In this document: piece after piece, positions 1-8,511 of the stretch | Layout of the letters: every line of letters starts with the position of its first letter | Position numbering within the stretch: position 1 is the stretch's first letter | Assembly (NCBI GenBank): GCA_002869855.2 | Contig: NEWQ02000016.1 | Location: forward strand, 24,957-79,702 | DNA length: 54,746 nucleotides | Direction: 5' to 3' | Origin: Nitrospira sp. CG24D | GTDB lineage: Bacteria; Nitrospirota; Nitrospiria; Nitrospirales; Nitrospiraceae | The notes under the pieces: model-generated | The model's input: only the letters and a program-made list of their open reading frames with translations | The model's database searches: none | What the model was told of the DNA's origin: nothing | Made by a program: the position numbers and the translations under genes

Positions 1-143
1 ACATTCAGCTTCTTGCAGATCTTGGCCATGGCGACATCTGAGATTCCATACTCCTTGGCTAACTTGGTCATGGGTGTGGACCAGACTTGTTCGTACAGCG
101 TTTCTCGAGATACTTGGGTGCCCTTAGGGTTCTCTCTAAACAT
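1..143 (-). CDS. Helix-turn-helix regulator, N-terminal part only
   Basis: The ATG at 143 is preceded on the minus strand by GAGGAGGG, and the frame runs off the left edge of the window. The visible 47 residues include RETLYEQVWSTPMTKLAKEY followed by GISDVAMAKICKKLNV, the pattern of a small helix-turn-helix DNA-binding domain found at the N-terminus of many uncharacterised bacterial regulators. The rest of the protein, its full length and its ligand domain are outside the window. It is divergent from the ProA-like gene, with about 245 bp between the starts. Confidence 0.65.
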   Translation of the reverse strand, partial: MFRENPKGTQVSRETLYEQVWSTPMTKLAKEYGISDVAMAKICKKLN

Positions 144-319
144 GATTTGCCCTCCTCGTGTGCATGGCCATTAACCGGCAGAGAACGAGTTTTTAACAGC
201 TGTAGAACAAATGCTAATGAGAGAAACAGCTATCGAATCAATTTGTGATAGTCCTACCCATGCCAGTAAGGTAAGAACTTTATTCTGTCCCTACACCGGC
301 GCTGCGGTAAACGGTCGTC

Positions 320-349
320 TTTACTCCCTAAAAAATCGCATGTTATAGT
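320..349 (+). promoter_or_regulatory. Sigma70-type promoter of the ProA-like gene
   Basis: TTTACT (320-325) and TATAGT (344-349) are separated by 18 bp, giving 4/6 and 5/6 matches to the -35 and -10 consensus. Transcription would begin near 356. This makes the in-frame TTG at 357 an unlikely start and supports the ATG at 390. Recognised by eye only. Confidence 0.45.
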
Positions 350-389
350 CGCACGCTTGCGTGACGGTTCATTTCTCACGGGGGGTCAC

Positions 390-1757
390 ATGCCGGAAGT
401 TCCCGTTAAGATGTATATCGATAAGTTGTTGAAATCATGCCGCGATGTGCAGCGTCCATTGGCGTTGCTTTCGGGCCCCGTGAAGGATCGCGCGCTGCGG
501 GCTATGGCGGATCGGTTGCAAGCGGATGAGGAACAGATTTTTGCTGCGAACGTGCTCGATGTCGATGCGGTGGGGAAGACGCTGCTGGGGGAAGGGTTGC
601 GGGGAGAGCGGGTGAAGGAAGCGGTCACGCGGGTGCGGATGATGCCGGATGATGTGAAGGAGCTGGCCGAGCGTCTTCGTCTCATCGCCGATCTGCCGGA
701 TCCGGTCGGTGCGGTGACCAAGCGCTGGGAGCGGCCTGATGGGTTACAAGTGAGCCGGGTCCGCGTGCCCATCGGGGTGGTCGGCGTGATTTCAGAAATG
801 AAACCGTTGATTACGGTGGAGTCCTTGGCCCTCTGCCTCAAGTCCGGGAACGTGTGTGTCTTTCGTCCGGCGTTTGAGTGGAGTCGGACGCATCAGGCCA
901 TTGAATCGCGAATGCGTGAAGAGGCCGAGCGCGCGGGGATTCCGGTAGGTGCCTGGTTATTGGTTGACCGGCCTGAGAAGGAAGTGGCGCTGGAAATCAT
1001 GCGCGCCGGGAAGAGCGTGGATGCGATTGTGCCCCGTGGCGGACCCGGCCTTCGCAAAGCCATGCATGAGCAGGCAAAAATGCCGATCCTCTGTTACGAC
1101 TACGGGATCAGCCATGCTTACGTCGATGCGGATGTGGATATCCCGATCGCGCAGAACGTCGTCATCAATTCAAAAATTCAGCATGCGACGTCCACCAATT
1201 CTATCGATACCCTGTTGGTGCAGCAGGGGATGGCGCGGCCGTTCCTGGCGGCGCTCATTCGCCGTCTGCTTGAAGAATATAAGATTCAGGTGATCGGCTG
1301 TCCGAAAACCGTGGCGCTCATGGGGCAAATGGCGATGACCGGACATGAAGCGGTCACTCCGGCCACCGATGAAGACTGGGACCGGCAGTTCCAGTCACCG
1401 GTGTTGGCGATCAAGATGGTGGCAGATCTCGATGAGGCGCTCGCACATATTGCCGACCATGGTCCCTGTCTGACGGCAGTGATTGCCACGTCCGACTATA
1501 ATTCCGCGATGCGGTTTTCGCGTGAGGTGGATGCGACAGCAGTAATGGTCAACGCCTCCACTCGTCTCAACTCCGGCGACGGGTATGGGATGGGGCCGGA
1601 TATCGGGCTCAATCTGTCCCGCGTACAGGCCAAAGGGCCGATCGGACTCGAACAGCTGACGAACGAGAAGTATGTGGCGTTCGGCGGCGGGCAGTTGCGC
1701 CATCCGCATCCGGTGCCGGATACGTACGAAGATGCCATCATGCTGAAACGCGCTTAG
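390..1757 (+). CDS. ProA-like gamma-glutamyl phosphate reductase paralogue lacking the catalytic Cys
   Basis: 455-residue aldehyde-dehydrogenase-superfamily protein that follows E. coli ProA along its length: GVISEMKPLITVESLALCLKSGN, IVPRGGPGL, YGISHAYVDADVDI and VNASTRLNSGDGYGMG match conserved ProA blocks. ProA reduces glutamyl-5-phosphate to the semialdehyde in proline synthesis through a cysteine nucleophile in the block STCNTVETLL. Here that block reads TSTNSIDTLL, so the cysteine is Thr269. The start at 390 is chosen because of GGGGGG just upstream and the promoter position; a TTG 11 codons earlier is in frame. No proB or other proline gene is adjacent. It may be a paralogue with a changed or lost reaction, so I leave the symbol empty. 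Confidence 0.85.
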   Translation: MPEVPVKMYIDKLLKSCRDVQRPLALLSGPVKDRALRAMADRLQADEEQIFAANVLDVDAVGKTLLGEGLRGERVKEAVTRVRMMPDDVKELAERLRLIADLPDPVGAVTKRWERPDGLQVSRVRVPIGVVGVISEMKPLITVESLALCLKSGNVCVFRPAFEWSRTHQAIESRMREEAERAGIPVGAWLLVDRPEKEVALEIMRAGKSVDAIVPRGGPGLRKAMHEQAKMPILCYDYGISHAYVDADVDIPIAQNVVINSKIQHATSTNSIDTLLVQQGMARPFLAALIRRLLEEYKIQVIGCPKTVALMGQMAMTGHEAVTPATDEDWDRQFQSPVLAIKMVADLDEALAHIADHGPCLTAVIATSDYNSAMRFSREVDATAVMVNASTRLNSGDGYGMGPDIGLNLSRVQAKGPIGLEQLTNEKYVAFGGGQLRHPHPVPDTYEDAIMLKRA

Positions 1758-1881
1758 CAGGATGCTGAAAACGCCTGCCAGCGGCGTTCTCGCGGCGCGC
1801 AGGGCTCCACGTACTGCTGAGAGTACGCGTCGCCTCCGCGCTGGCTGCGGCCTTGCTGGACAGCCGTTTTGAGCATCCTGC
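1757..1881. repeat. 125-bp palindromic repeat element (MITE/REP-like)
   Basis: GCAGGATGCTGAAAACG at 1757-1773 is answered by CGTTTTGAGCATCCTGC at 1865-1881, an inverted repeat with one mismatch. The interior is GC-rich and contains CGTACT-GCTGAG-AGTACG, a perfect 6-bp stem with a 6-nt loop, so the whole segment can fold into a long branched hairpin. It begins on the last base of the proA-like stop codon and fills the gap before the methyltransferase. It encodes nothing obvious. I recall similar sequences as dispersed repeats in Nitrospira-type genomes, but only one copy is in this window. Confidence 0.6.
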
Positions 1882-1924
1882 CTGTTGTTCGTACGGCCCG
1901 CCGATCTTGTTCTGCTGACCAGGT

Positions 1925-3103
1925 ATGTCGACCGATTCTCTGCACGATCAACTTTATGCCCACCTGGCCCAATGGGGCCTTCGATCGTTCTCGTCCGATG
2001 CGGACTACTTCGCCTGGCAGCGAGCGACGCTGTCGGCGGCGGAGCTGAATCGGCTCAATGCGCAGGTCGAGCGGAAGCGCAGCGGCGATCGTCAGGACGA
2101 AATCGCCTTCTACGATCTGACGGCGGAACCGCAGATTCTTCCCGTCCTCTATAGCCAACGCTACGAATACTTTGCGGAGATCGGTTGCCGGGTATTGCCT
2201 CGAATCGGCGCGGCGACCACGGTCCTGGATTATGGGTGCGGGGTGGGGATTCTCACAACGCTGTATGCACGACATTGCCCGGAGACGCAGTTCGTGGGGA
2301 TCGATCGTTCGCCTGCGTCTATCGCTGTGGCGCAATCGAAAGCTCATGAGCTGGGAATGACCAATGTCCGCTTCGAGTGCCGTGATGTAGAAGTCGAGAC
2401 GCTTCGCGGATCGTATGATCGCATCATTGCAACCCATGCGCTGGTTCAAGCCGAGCAAGATCCGGGAATGCCGAGTCGTGACTGGACGACCTTCGAGCGG
2501 GAGCGGGATGAAAAACAGCAGGCCGCGTTTGAGCAGCGAACCAGCATCGATGTGCGGTTGGATCGGCTGAGCGGGGTGCTCAGTCCCGGCGGACATATGG
2601 TCATCTTCGAGAAAACCCGGCAACTCGCCCGGCGCGTGCCGTTTCAACGGGCGCTGGCGCGACGGGGCCTGCAATTGATCGAGAGCCCTGAGCCGATCCG
2701 ATATCGGCTGGTCGAGGAGATTGCCGACGACGGGCCGTTCTATGTGGTGCAGAAGGGGAGTTCACTGCCTCTCGCATGGAACGAAGCGCCGGAACCTGAC
2801 GAAGGCTTGCCGTTCAATCAAGCGATGCTTCGATCAGTCCCGCAAGATCCGGACATACCGCTGTACGAAAATCATTGGCCGTCGGCGCAGCAGGCGTGGG
2901 AATCGCTTGCGGATCGTCTGGTAGAGCAGGAAGAGACTCGCCGGGAGTCCGACGGCAGGCAGTTGCATGTCGAATTTGGATCGGCCGAAGAGCAGGGTTA
3001 TCTCTACTGTGCCAACACCTTTGACCAACGGCAACTCATCCTGGTCGAGGGAAGCCGCAAAGGAATGCTCGACGCCTATTATCGAGAGATTCTCTCTTCC
3101 TGA
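1925..3103 (+). CDS. Class I SAM-dependent methyltransferase
   Basis: 392 residues. Motif I of a Rossmann methyltransferase is clear near residue 100 (VLDYGCGVGILTTLYARH), followed by the acidic loop FVGIDRSPASI and a motif IV-like segment around IIATHAL. The N-terminal ~85 residues and the long C-terminal part (about 200-392) are not recognised and may hold the substrate site. The start follows a weak CCAGG site. It stands alone between the palindromic repeat and the DUF3422 gene. The substrate cannot be deduced. Confidence 0.7.
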   Translation: MSTDSLHDQLYAHLAQWGLRSFSSDADYFAWQRATLSAAELNRLNAQVERKRSGDRQDEIAFYDLTAEPQILPVLYSQRYEYFAEIGCRVLPRIGAATTVLDYGCGVGILTTLYARHCPETQFVGIDRSPASIAVAQSKAHELGMTNVRFECRDVEVETLRGSYDRIIATHALVQAEQDPGMPSRDWTTFERERDEKQQAAFEQRTSIDVRLDRLSGVLSPGGHMVIFEKTRQLARRVPFQRALARRGLQLIESPEPIRYRLVEEIADDGPFYVVQKGSSLPLAWNEAPEPDEGLPFNQAMLRSVPQDPDIPLYENHWPSAQQAWESLADRLVEQEETRRESDGRQLHVEFGSAEEQGYLYCANTFDQRQLILVEGSRKGMLDAYYREILSS

Positions 3104-3211
3104 GGCGGCTGTGTGTCGGACGTTTTAGCGGTGGATCGTGGACGGCTCGTGCAGCGTGGTTGGCGAATGTCATAGGGATTGCGCTAAAATGCTGACCTCC
3201 AAGGAGGGTGC

Positions 3212-4570
3212 ATGGAACAGCCGGAAATTGCCCAGTCATCTCACGACGACCTCATTCACAAATTGCATGAGCGCCCGCAGATTCCGTTGACGGAATGGCT
3301 GCGGGTGCCGGCCCATGTGCACTACAAGGCGTTTCGGATGGCCGATCCTCCGACACAGCGCCCGGCGAGCCGTGAAGAATTTTGCCGTCTGGTCGAATCG
3401 TTTCAGATGGCGCCGAACCATACGGTCTTGCGGGAAACGTTCGGCTATGCGGTGAAGGTCGCGGCCAACGGGGATCGCTTGATCGTCGTCTGGCAGGCGC
3501 ATACGGAATATTACAGTTATCAATTATGGCATCTGCCGGGAACGCCAGGCGGTCAACTGACGTTCGGGCCGTTGACGTTTCCGGACTATCGGTTTCCGAT
3601 CACTCCGCTGGGGACCGAGGTCTGCCGGTTGGATATTGTGCTGAGAGCCGAGGCGATTCCGTCGCGTGACGACTTGCATCAGATGCTGCCGGGCCCGGTG
3701 GCCTATGGCAGCCGGATTTTCGACGACGAGACGACGGTGGTGACCAGTTTTACGCCTGATGAACACAGGCGTGAGCGGTATCTGGTGAGTGTCGGGTCCA
3801 CGCGGATTGATGTGTCGCACATCAAGAATATCGTGGACGCAGTGGTGCGGATCGAGACGTACTATCACTTGCTCCTCATGCAGAAACCCCTGTTTTCAGC
3901 CGCGATCGATTCGGTCTATACGTTCGAGCAGGTCCATCTGAAGCAGCGGGAGATCATCACCGGGCATATCAGCCATGCCGATGCACTGGCGCTGCAGCGG
4001 TGGTTGAACAGTTTGACTCAGGATCTGTTGAAGACCAATCGGCTGGCCGGGAAGCTCCATTTTGAATTATCGGCGGCGGTGCCGTACGACAAGATTGTGC
4101 ATGCCACGCTCGCGTCCATGGTCGAGCGGCCTTATGCTCCGCATCGGCCGCTCTCCGATTACATTCTGAGCGGTGTGACCGGCGTGGCGGACGGGTATCA
4201 ACAGTTGTTGAAGCGGATCGAGACATTGAGCAGCGGGTTTGAAGGGATGATTGCCATCATCCGGACCCGTGTCGATTTGATGCTGGAGTCTCAGAATCTG
4301 GCGTTGCTGATGAGCGTCGACAAGACGACGAAGAGCCAGGCGATCCTCCAGCATACCGTCGAAGGGCTGTCGGTGATCGTGATTGCGTACTATCTCAGCG
4401 GACTGGCCGGATATATTTTTAAGGGCCTCCATGAAATGGGGTGGATGCATAACCCGAACGTGGCGTCTGCTGTGTTCGTTCCGGTTGCCGTTGGCCTGGC
4501 GTTCCTCATCACCACGCTGAGCCGGAAGTACCTTCATAAGAAGCTCCAGAGTGAGAAGCCTCACGCCTAA
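3212..4570 (+). CDS. DUF3422 family membrane-anchored protein
   Basis: 452 residues with a strong ribosome site (AAGGAGGG) before ATG 3212. The N-terminal half has the DUF3422 signature region: HVHYKAFRM near the start, then ETFGYAVKVAANGDRLIVVW and QAHTEYYSYQLW. The middle is helical. Two hydrophobic segments near the C-terminus (around VIVIAYYLSGLAGYIF and VFVPVAVGLAFLITTL) suggest a tail-anchored inner-membrane protein with a cytoplasmic N-terminal domain. The family function is unknown. It appears monocistronic. Confidence 0.75.
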   Translation: MEQPEIAQSSHDDLIHKLHERPQIPLTEWLRVPAHVHYKAFRMADPPTQRPASREEFCRLVESFQMAPNHTVLRETFGYAVKVAANGDRLIVVWQAHTEYYSYQLWHLPGTPGGQLTFGPLTFPDYRFPITPLGTEVCRLDIVLRAEAIPSRDDLHQMLPGPVAYGSRIFDDETTVVTSFTPDEHRRERYLVSVGSTRIDVSHIKNIVDAVVRIETYYHLLLMQKPLFSAAIDSVYTFEQVHLKQREIITGHISHADALALQRWLNSLTQDLLKTNRLAGKLHFELSAAVPYDKIVHATLASMVERPYAPHRPLSDYILSGVTGVADGYQQLLKRIETLSSGFEGMIAIIRTRVDLMLESQNLALLMSVDKTTKSQAILQHTVEGLSVIVIAYYLSGLAGYIFKGLHEMGWMHNPNVASAVFVPVAVGLAFLITTLSRKYLHKKLQSEKPHA

Positions 4571-4670
4571 TCGGTCTGGCCGGAGTGTATCGTGACGGGG
4601 TGTGCGTGCGGCCGCCGACGTGCCGGTTATGCGGTTCTCACCGCCGGTCTGCCATTGACTCTGCCCCTGT

Positions 4671-4800
4671 GGCCCTGTAGGGTGTAGTTGACGTAGCGAG
4701 CCCCGTCGACTGTCCCATCTCTCGCGCTCCCTCCTTGTTACGTTCCGCGCGTCTGATTCTCCGGTCTCCGCCGCTTTTACGCCGGTACATTCCTCTGTAA
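4671..4800 (+). repeat. Upstream module copy A, shared with 9590-9715
   Basis: The 313-bp gap between the DUF3422 and CsbD genes has no convincing ORF. Within it, blocks such as CTGTCCCATC, CTCGCGC, GCGCGTCTGATT and CCGGTCTCC, and then GTAATGAT, occur in the same order as at 9590-9715 upstream of an exported-protein gene. The two copies look like a duplicated promoter or leader region. No site of the Crp/Fnr-type consensus described elsewhere was found in this gap. Confidence 0.5.
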
Positions 4801-4883
4801 TGATCGGATGCGGTTGCGCATTGCGCCCGTTGTCTGTTTCCTGCAGATGCGCAGTTGTTTATTTATCTATCAAGGGGGACCCG

Positions 4884-5126
4884 ATGAATCAGGAACAGTT
4901 CGGACAATTCTGGTTGCAACTGAAGAAGCCGCTCAAGACAACGTGGGGCAAGATCACAGACGACGATCTCGTCGAGATCGCGGGCGATGTAGCGAAGTTC
5001 GGCAGCGTGCTCCAGAAGCGGTATGGGGAAGCGCAGAAAGAAGAAGTCAGCACGTGGGCGAATCGCCGCTATTCGACGTGGACCGGTAACTATATCGGCT
5101 ATAAGGATCCTGAGCCCAAGGCGTAG
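4884..5126 (+). CDS. CsbD-like general stress protein (divergent member)
   Basis: 80 residues. WLQLKKPLKTTWGKITDDDL and an RYG motif followed by AQKEEV match the CsbD pattern (small helical proteins induced by stress in many bacteria, molecular role unknown). It is more diverged than the three CsbD copies at 42808, 44510 and 49133: the usual MNADQLKG start is MNQEQFGQ, and a C-terminal extension replaces the usual end. ATG 4884 is preceded by AAGGGGGACCCG; upstream in-frame codons are ignored. No Crp/Fnr-type palindrome lies upstream, unlike the other three copies. Confidence 0.75.
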   Translation: MNQEQFGQFWLQLKKPLKTTWGKITDDDLVEIAGDVAKFGSVLQKRYGEAQKEEVSTWANRRYSTWTGNYIGYKDPEPKA

Positions 5127-5204
5127 CGCTTGCCGGTGAGTCGTGGCTTCTTACTCGGTTGAGAGGCAACTCGGTGAGTCCAACCAAACGGGAGGCGGTG
5201 TACC

Positions 5205-5549
5205 ATGAAGAAAATCGTGATCAATACGAGTAATGAAGAGTTCTGTGTGAGCCATAAAGCGTTCATGCGTTTGCGAGAATTGGGACAAGCTGAAGCTCTG
5301 GGTGAGGCAAATCCTGGTGTCTATTGGCCGAACGCGGCTGCCGTTCGGGAGCCCAGCCTAAATCAGTGCGGTAGACTGATTCCGCGTGATGATCAACATC
5401 TCGTGCGGGTGGTCGAGGAGCTGGCCTCTGAAGCGAACGGGCATTGTGCCGAGTTGAAGGTCGTGTCCATTCCAGATGATGTGAAATGGCAAATTCAGAA
5501 TACGGGTGGCCAGGAACGGATCAGCGAGGTCCATCGCACCTGGTGTTAA
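5205..5549 (+). CDS. Small conserved hypothetical protein
   Basis: 114 residues, ATG 5205 after GGGAGGCGGTGTACC. It starts MKKIVINTSNEEFCVSHKAF and contains IPRDDQHLVRVVEELASEAN and LKVVSIPDDVKWQIQ, a pattern I associate with uncharacterised cytoplasmic proteins of about this size in bacteria and phages. No signal peptide or membrane segment is seen, and four cysteines are scattered. It may be co-transcribed with the CsbD gene 78 bp upstream. Confidence 0.6.
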   Translation: MKKIVINTSNEEFCVSHKAFMRLRELGQAEALGEANPGVYWPNAAAVREPSLNQCGRLIPRDDQHLVRVVEELASEANGHCAELKVVSIPDDVKWQIQNTGGQERISEVHRTWC

Positions 5550-5642
5550 GAGGCACGGTGTGCCAGTGTTCAAAGTTTTCGAGGGCTCAGCCGCCGGTGT
5601 AAGTGTGTCGGATGAGCCGTGAGCAGATTGGGAAGTAGGGGG

Positions 5643-5891
5643 ATGATGAAAGACGATCTTCGGAAACCGACGCTGGAGAAGAAGGTACAGGTTGCTCCTG
5701 CGCCTTCTGTCTCGAGCCCGCAAGAGTTGACCTGCACTGAAGGGCAAATCGAGGACCTCCTTGCAGAAGGGGAGACGACTGAGTCGGAAGCAGACAATGA
5801 CGACGCTGATGAATCCACCGAGCGAATTCCGACGAACGCTGCTGAACGGAAGTCCCTGCCCAGTTCTAAGTCCAACCGGAAGCAGAAATAA
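5643..5891 (+). CDS. Acidic small hypothetical protein
   Basis: 83 residues if started at ATG 5643, directly after AGTAGGGGG; the next codon is also ATG. It is rich in Glu, Asp, Ser and Lys with no hydrophobic segment, so it is probably disordered (SEADNDDADESTERIP, then a basic tail). Weak support: no recognised family, and composition alone does not prove coding. The frame has no overlap with a better ORF and sits between two plus-strand genes. Confidence 0.4.
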   Translation: MMKDDLRKPTLEKKVQVAPAPSVSSPQELTCTEGQIEDLLAEGETTESEADNDDADESTERIPTNAAERKSLPSSKSNRKQK

Positions 5892-5997
5892 CGAACGCAT
5901 TGCGTAACGTTGTCAGCAGCGATGGCCTTTGCCTTGACAGGGCACGGATCAGCCGGCAGCCTGCGTCCACAACATCAAATTTCATCGAGAACATCCC

Positions 5998-6789
5998 GTG
6001 ACAGTCCGTTGGCCTCTTCCTCAGCACGATTATTGGTCCACGCCGTTTGCCGAGTCATTGCTGCGCCATCTCGATCTGTGTCCCGGCGCCACGGTGCTTG
6101 ATGTGGCGGGGGGCCATGGCATTCCTGCGTTCTACGTAGCTGAGCAGGTTGGTTCAGGCGGGCAGGTATTGAGCATCGATGTGAGTGCCGGCCAGGTGGC
6201 CCGCGCGCGATCGATTCAGGGCTCTCACCTTCCCTGGCTGCAATTTGAGTGTATCGATCTGCGTGCTTTGCCGGCAGGTCTTCCCGCCTTTGATCGCATC
6301 ACCGGCAACCTGTCCGTGATGTTCTTTCGCCCGAACCGCTTCGAAGTCATCCAAGGATTGGCCGCTCACTTGAACCCAGGCGGTCAGATGGTGCTGACCT
6401 TTCCCTCCCTCGGCACCTTCGATTCCCTGTGGAGTCGGGTCGATGAGGAGATGGCGGCGCTGGGGCTGCTCACGGAGCGCCGCCGTCTCGAAGCCTATAT
6501 CGCGGAGCGGCCGTCTGCGGAGGAGGGGAGAGAATGGCTCGATGGAGCGGGCCTCCACCGCATTGAGGTGGCGGAGTATCCCCTGGAGGTCGCGACTGGT
6601 CCAGGCCAAGAGCTCTTGCATCATCCGCTTTTGCGAGGCGGATTCCTCGACGACGTATTTGAATGTTTTGATGATCAACTAGTAGCTGATCGCGTCATGA
6701 CACAGGTATCGGAAGATCTCGACGGCGTGCTTCCATTGCTCGCGCAACGATGCGTGCTCGCCGGTTGGAAGCCAGCTCTCAGAACGTAA
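5998..6789 (+). CDS. UbiE-like SAM-dependent methyltransferase
   Basis: 263 residues from GTG 5998. Motif I is VLDVAGGHGIPAFYVAEQVG, followed by VLSIDVSAGQVARAR and LNPGGQMVLTFP (motif VI region), typical of class I methyltransferases of the UbiE/COQ5 type. The first 20 residues (QHDYWSTPFAESLLRHL) lead straight into the fold. The ribosome site is weak. It converges on the desaturase gene with only 34 bp between the two ends. Substrate unknown. Confidence 0.7.
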   Translation: MTVRWPLPQHDYWSTPFAESLLRHLDLCPGATVLDVAGGHGIPAFYVAEQVGSGGQVLSIDVSAGQVARARSIQGSHLPWLQFECIDLRALPAGLPAFDRITGNLSVMFFRPNRFEVIQGLAAHLNPGGQMVLTFPSLGTFDSLWSRVDEEMAALGLLTERRRLEAYIAERPSAEEGREWLDGAGLHRIEVAEYPLEVATGPGQELLHHPLLRGGFLDDVFECFDDQLVADRVMTQVSEDLDGVLPLLAQRCVLAGWKPALRT

Positions 6790-6823
6790 AAGAGCGGTGA
6801 ATAGTCGTCGTCTGTTGTGACGG

Positions 6824-7681
6824 CTAGCGTGCGGAAGGGGTTGCGGTTCTGAGCGATGAGGCAAGACCCAGCTTTGACAATGTGAAGATCAGCCACTTCG
6901 ATGGGTCGAAATTGTACCACCGGGGGCCGTTGCGGTAATCGTTTTGATGCGTGTGATGGTAGTTGTGGTACCCCTCGCCGAATGTCAGCAAGGATACCCA
7001 CCAGCTGTCGCGGCTGGAATCTGCCTGGCTATGCGGCTGGCGTCCCCAGAGGTGACAGACGGAGTTGATGCAAAAGGTTGAGTTGAGCACGGCAAAGGCA
7101 CGGCCGACGCCCGCGAGAAGAAAGCATCCCAGCCCGCCCATCCAGCCATTGTAGAGAAATCCCACTGCAAACGTGAGTCCGAGGCCGGAGAGCACGATCA
7201 TCCAATAGTTGCGATGTTGCCACATAACAACCGAGTCCTGGCGTAAACGGGAGGCGTATTTGTCGTTGGCGTTCGCGTCTTTGTAAAACAACCATCCGCA
7301 GTGGCTGTACCAAAATCCCCTGGTCGCATTGTAGGGATCAGCGTCCTGATCGCAGGCAGCATGATGGCGGATATGGTCGGCCGCCCATTTCAGCGCGGAG
7401 TTTTCCAGCGCCCATCCGCCGGCCACTAAGAGCACCGCTTTCACCCAATTCGGGCATTCAAAGCTGCGGTGCGAGAGCAGCCGATGGTAGCCCACCGTGA
7501 TTCCCAGTCCCGTGACCACATAGAGCACTCCGAACAGCGTCCAATCGACCCAGCTGTATCCGTAGAAATAGCCGAAGGCCGGCACGCCGATCATTGCGAC
7601 AGCCGTGACAATAGCGAAGAGCGCCGTCGTCAGATAGTTTGGAACGGCCGGGTGAGCTGCTGGTGTTGGGGGATTGGTCAT
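6824..7681 (-). CDS. Fatty acid desaturase (acyl-CoA delta-9 type)
   Basis: 285-residue membrane di-iron desaturase. The three histidine boxes are visible: HRLLSH, HIRHH and, after GEGY, HNYHH. Four or so hydrophobic segments fit the usual topology with the active site on the cytoplasmic face. Members introduce a cis double bond into saturated acyl chains and so adjust membrane fluidity. ATG 7681 is chosen because GAGGAA lies 8 bp upstream; a longer alanine-rich N-terminus in the same frame is an artefact reading through the upstream intergenic hairpin and the RRM gene. It lies downstream of an RNA-binding protein gene, a pairing that would fit a cold response. Confidence 0.88.
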   Translation of the reverse strand: MTNPPTPAAHPAVPNYLTTALFAIVTAVAMIGVPAFGYFYGYSWVDWTLFGVLYVVTGLGITVGYHRLLSHRSFECPNWVKAVLLVAGGWALENSALKWAADHIRHHAACDQDADPYNATRGFWYSHCGWLFYKDANANDKYASRLRQDSVVMWQHRNYWMIVLSGLGLTFAVGFLYNGWMGGLGCFLLAGVGRAFAVLNSTFCINSVCHLWGRQPHSQADSSRDSWWVSLLTFGEGYHNYHHTHQNDYRNGPRWYNFDPSKWLIFTLSKLGLASSLRTATPSAR

Positions 7682-7705
7682 GAGGGAATTTCCTCGTGGG
7701 AAGAA

Positions 7706-7731
7706 GGAGGAGCGCAGTGACGCGCTCCTCC
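7706..7731 (-). terminator. Hairpin terminator after the RRM gene
   Basis: A perfect 10-bp stem, GGAGGAGCGC / GCGCTCCTCC, with a 6-nt loop; on the minus strand it is followed by TTCTTCCC. It lies between the stop of the RRM gene (7746) and the start of the desaturase (7681), so it may attenuate rather than fully end transcription. Confidence 0.6.
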
Positions 7732-7745
7732 TTGCATCGACTGAA

Positions 7746-8069
7746 CTAGAACCGGCCGCGCTTCTCGCCGCCGCCGCCGCCGAAACGACCGCCGCCGCCG
7801 CCACCGCCGCCCGTGCGCGGTTCTTGGGGCTTGGCTTCGTTGACCGTCAACGGGCGTCCGTCCATCTGTGAGCCGTTCAATGCAGTAATAGCTGCCTTGG
7901 CTTCTTCTGGGGTAGACATCTCGACGAAGCCGAAGCCCCGTGATTGTCCCGTAAACTTGTCCGCAATCACGCGCGCAGATTCGACTGTGCCGTGCGCGGC
8001 GAACAAGGTGGTGAGCTGTGATTCAGTTGCCGCATAAGGCAACCCGCCGACATAAAGTTTTGAACCCAT
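7746..8069 (-). CDS. RRM RNA-binding protein with Gly-rich tail
   Basis: 107 residues. One RNA-recognition motif with RNP2 (KLYVGGLPY) and RNP1 (SRGFGFVEM), then ALNGSQMDGRPLTVNEAKP and a C-terminal GGGGGGGGRFGGGGG tail with basic end, as in bacterial and cyanobacterial glycine-rich RNA-binding proteins, which are often cold induced. ATG 8069 has AAGGAGGAA upstream. Two other RRM proteins are encoded in the window (42033 plus, 53688 minus) without the glycine tail. Confidence 0.88.
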   Translation of the reverse strand: MGSKLYVGGLPYAATESQLTTLFAAHGTVESARVIADKFTGQSRGFGFVEMSTPEEAKAAITALNGSQMDGRPLTVNEAKPQEPRTGGGGGGGGRFGGGGGEKRGRF

Positions 8070-8322
8070 GGGGGTTCCTCCTTCCGGAAAGTGACATTGT
8101 CTGGGACGCGAGAACAACTTCCCGAGGGGAAGGAGAGGGCCAAAGACGCTATTCAATGAGGCGGCTTAGGTCAGGCTTCCGATCAGAGTCTCGGTGAGAA
8201 CAACATCGGTGATGGGCCGTTCGATCATTATATTCCAAGCGAGGCCCTCCGCTAGGAACATGAGCACACTAACACACCTCTATTGAAATAGCCACTTATC
8301 CTGTGAGGGGAGGATTGAGCGC

Positions 8323-8511
8323 TCAGCCGGTGATCGCAATCGTGGGATCTTGAGGGCCGGCGACCATGCCGGCCAAGTCGGGGTCTTCCTGACTGTTCGA
8401 ATGAGCCGAGACGGGTTTCTCAGTCTTGCGTTGAGCCCGGCGCGCTTCTTTGTTCTGTTGCCGCTCTTGTCTCGTCTGTTCACGATGGCGTTTTTTGATG
8501 GTCGTACTCAT
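8323..8511 (-). CDS. Small basic hypothetical protein
   Basis: 62 residues, very Arg/Lys/Gln-rich in the first half (KKRHREQTRQERQQNKEARR, probable helix or coiled coil) with a C-terminal EDPDLAGMVAGPQ segment. ATG 8511 has GGGAGGAAAGC upstream. The start overlaps the stop of the preceding gene by the 4-nt ATGA, indicating translational coupling. Family and function unknown. Confidence 0.65.
   Translation of the reverse strand: MSTTIKKRHREQTRQERQQNKEARRAQRKTEKPVSAHSNSQEDPDLAGMVAGPQDPTIAITG

Noticed and set aside
1905..1925. TGACCAG near the methyltransferase start
   Set aside because: The left half-site TGAGCA is absent and it overlaps the ribosome site.
1754..2674. 306-residue minus-strand frame over the methyltransferase
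   Set aside because: Antisense to a gene with clear methyltransferase motifs and it reads through the palindromic repeat.
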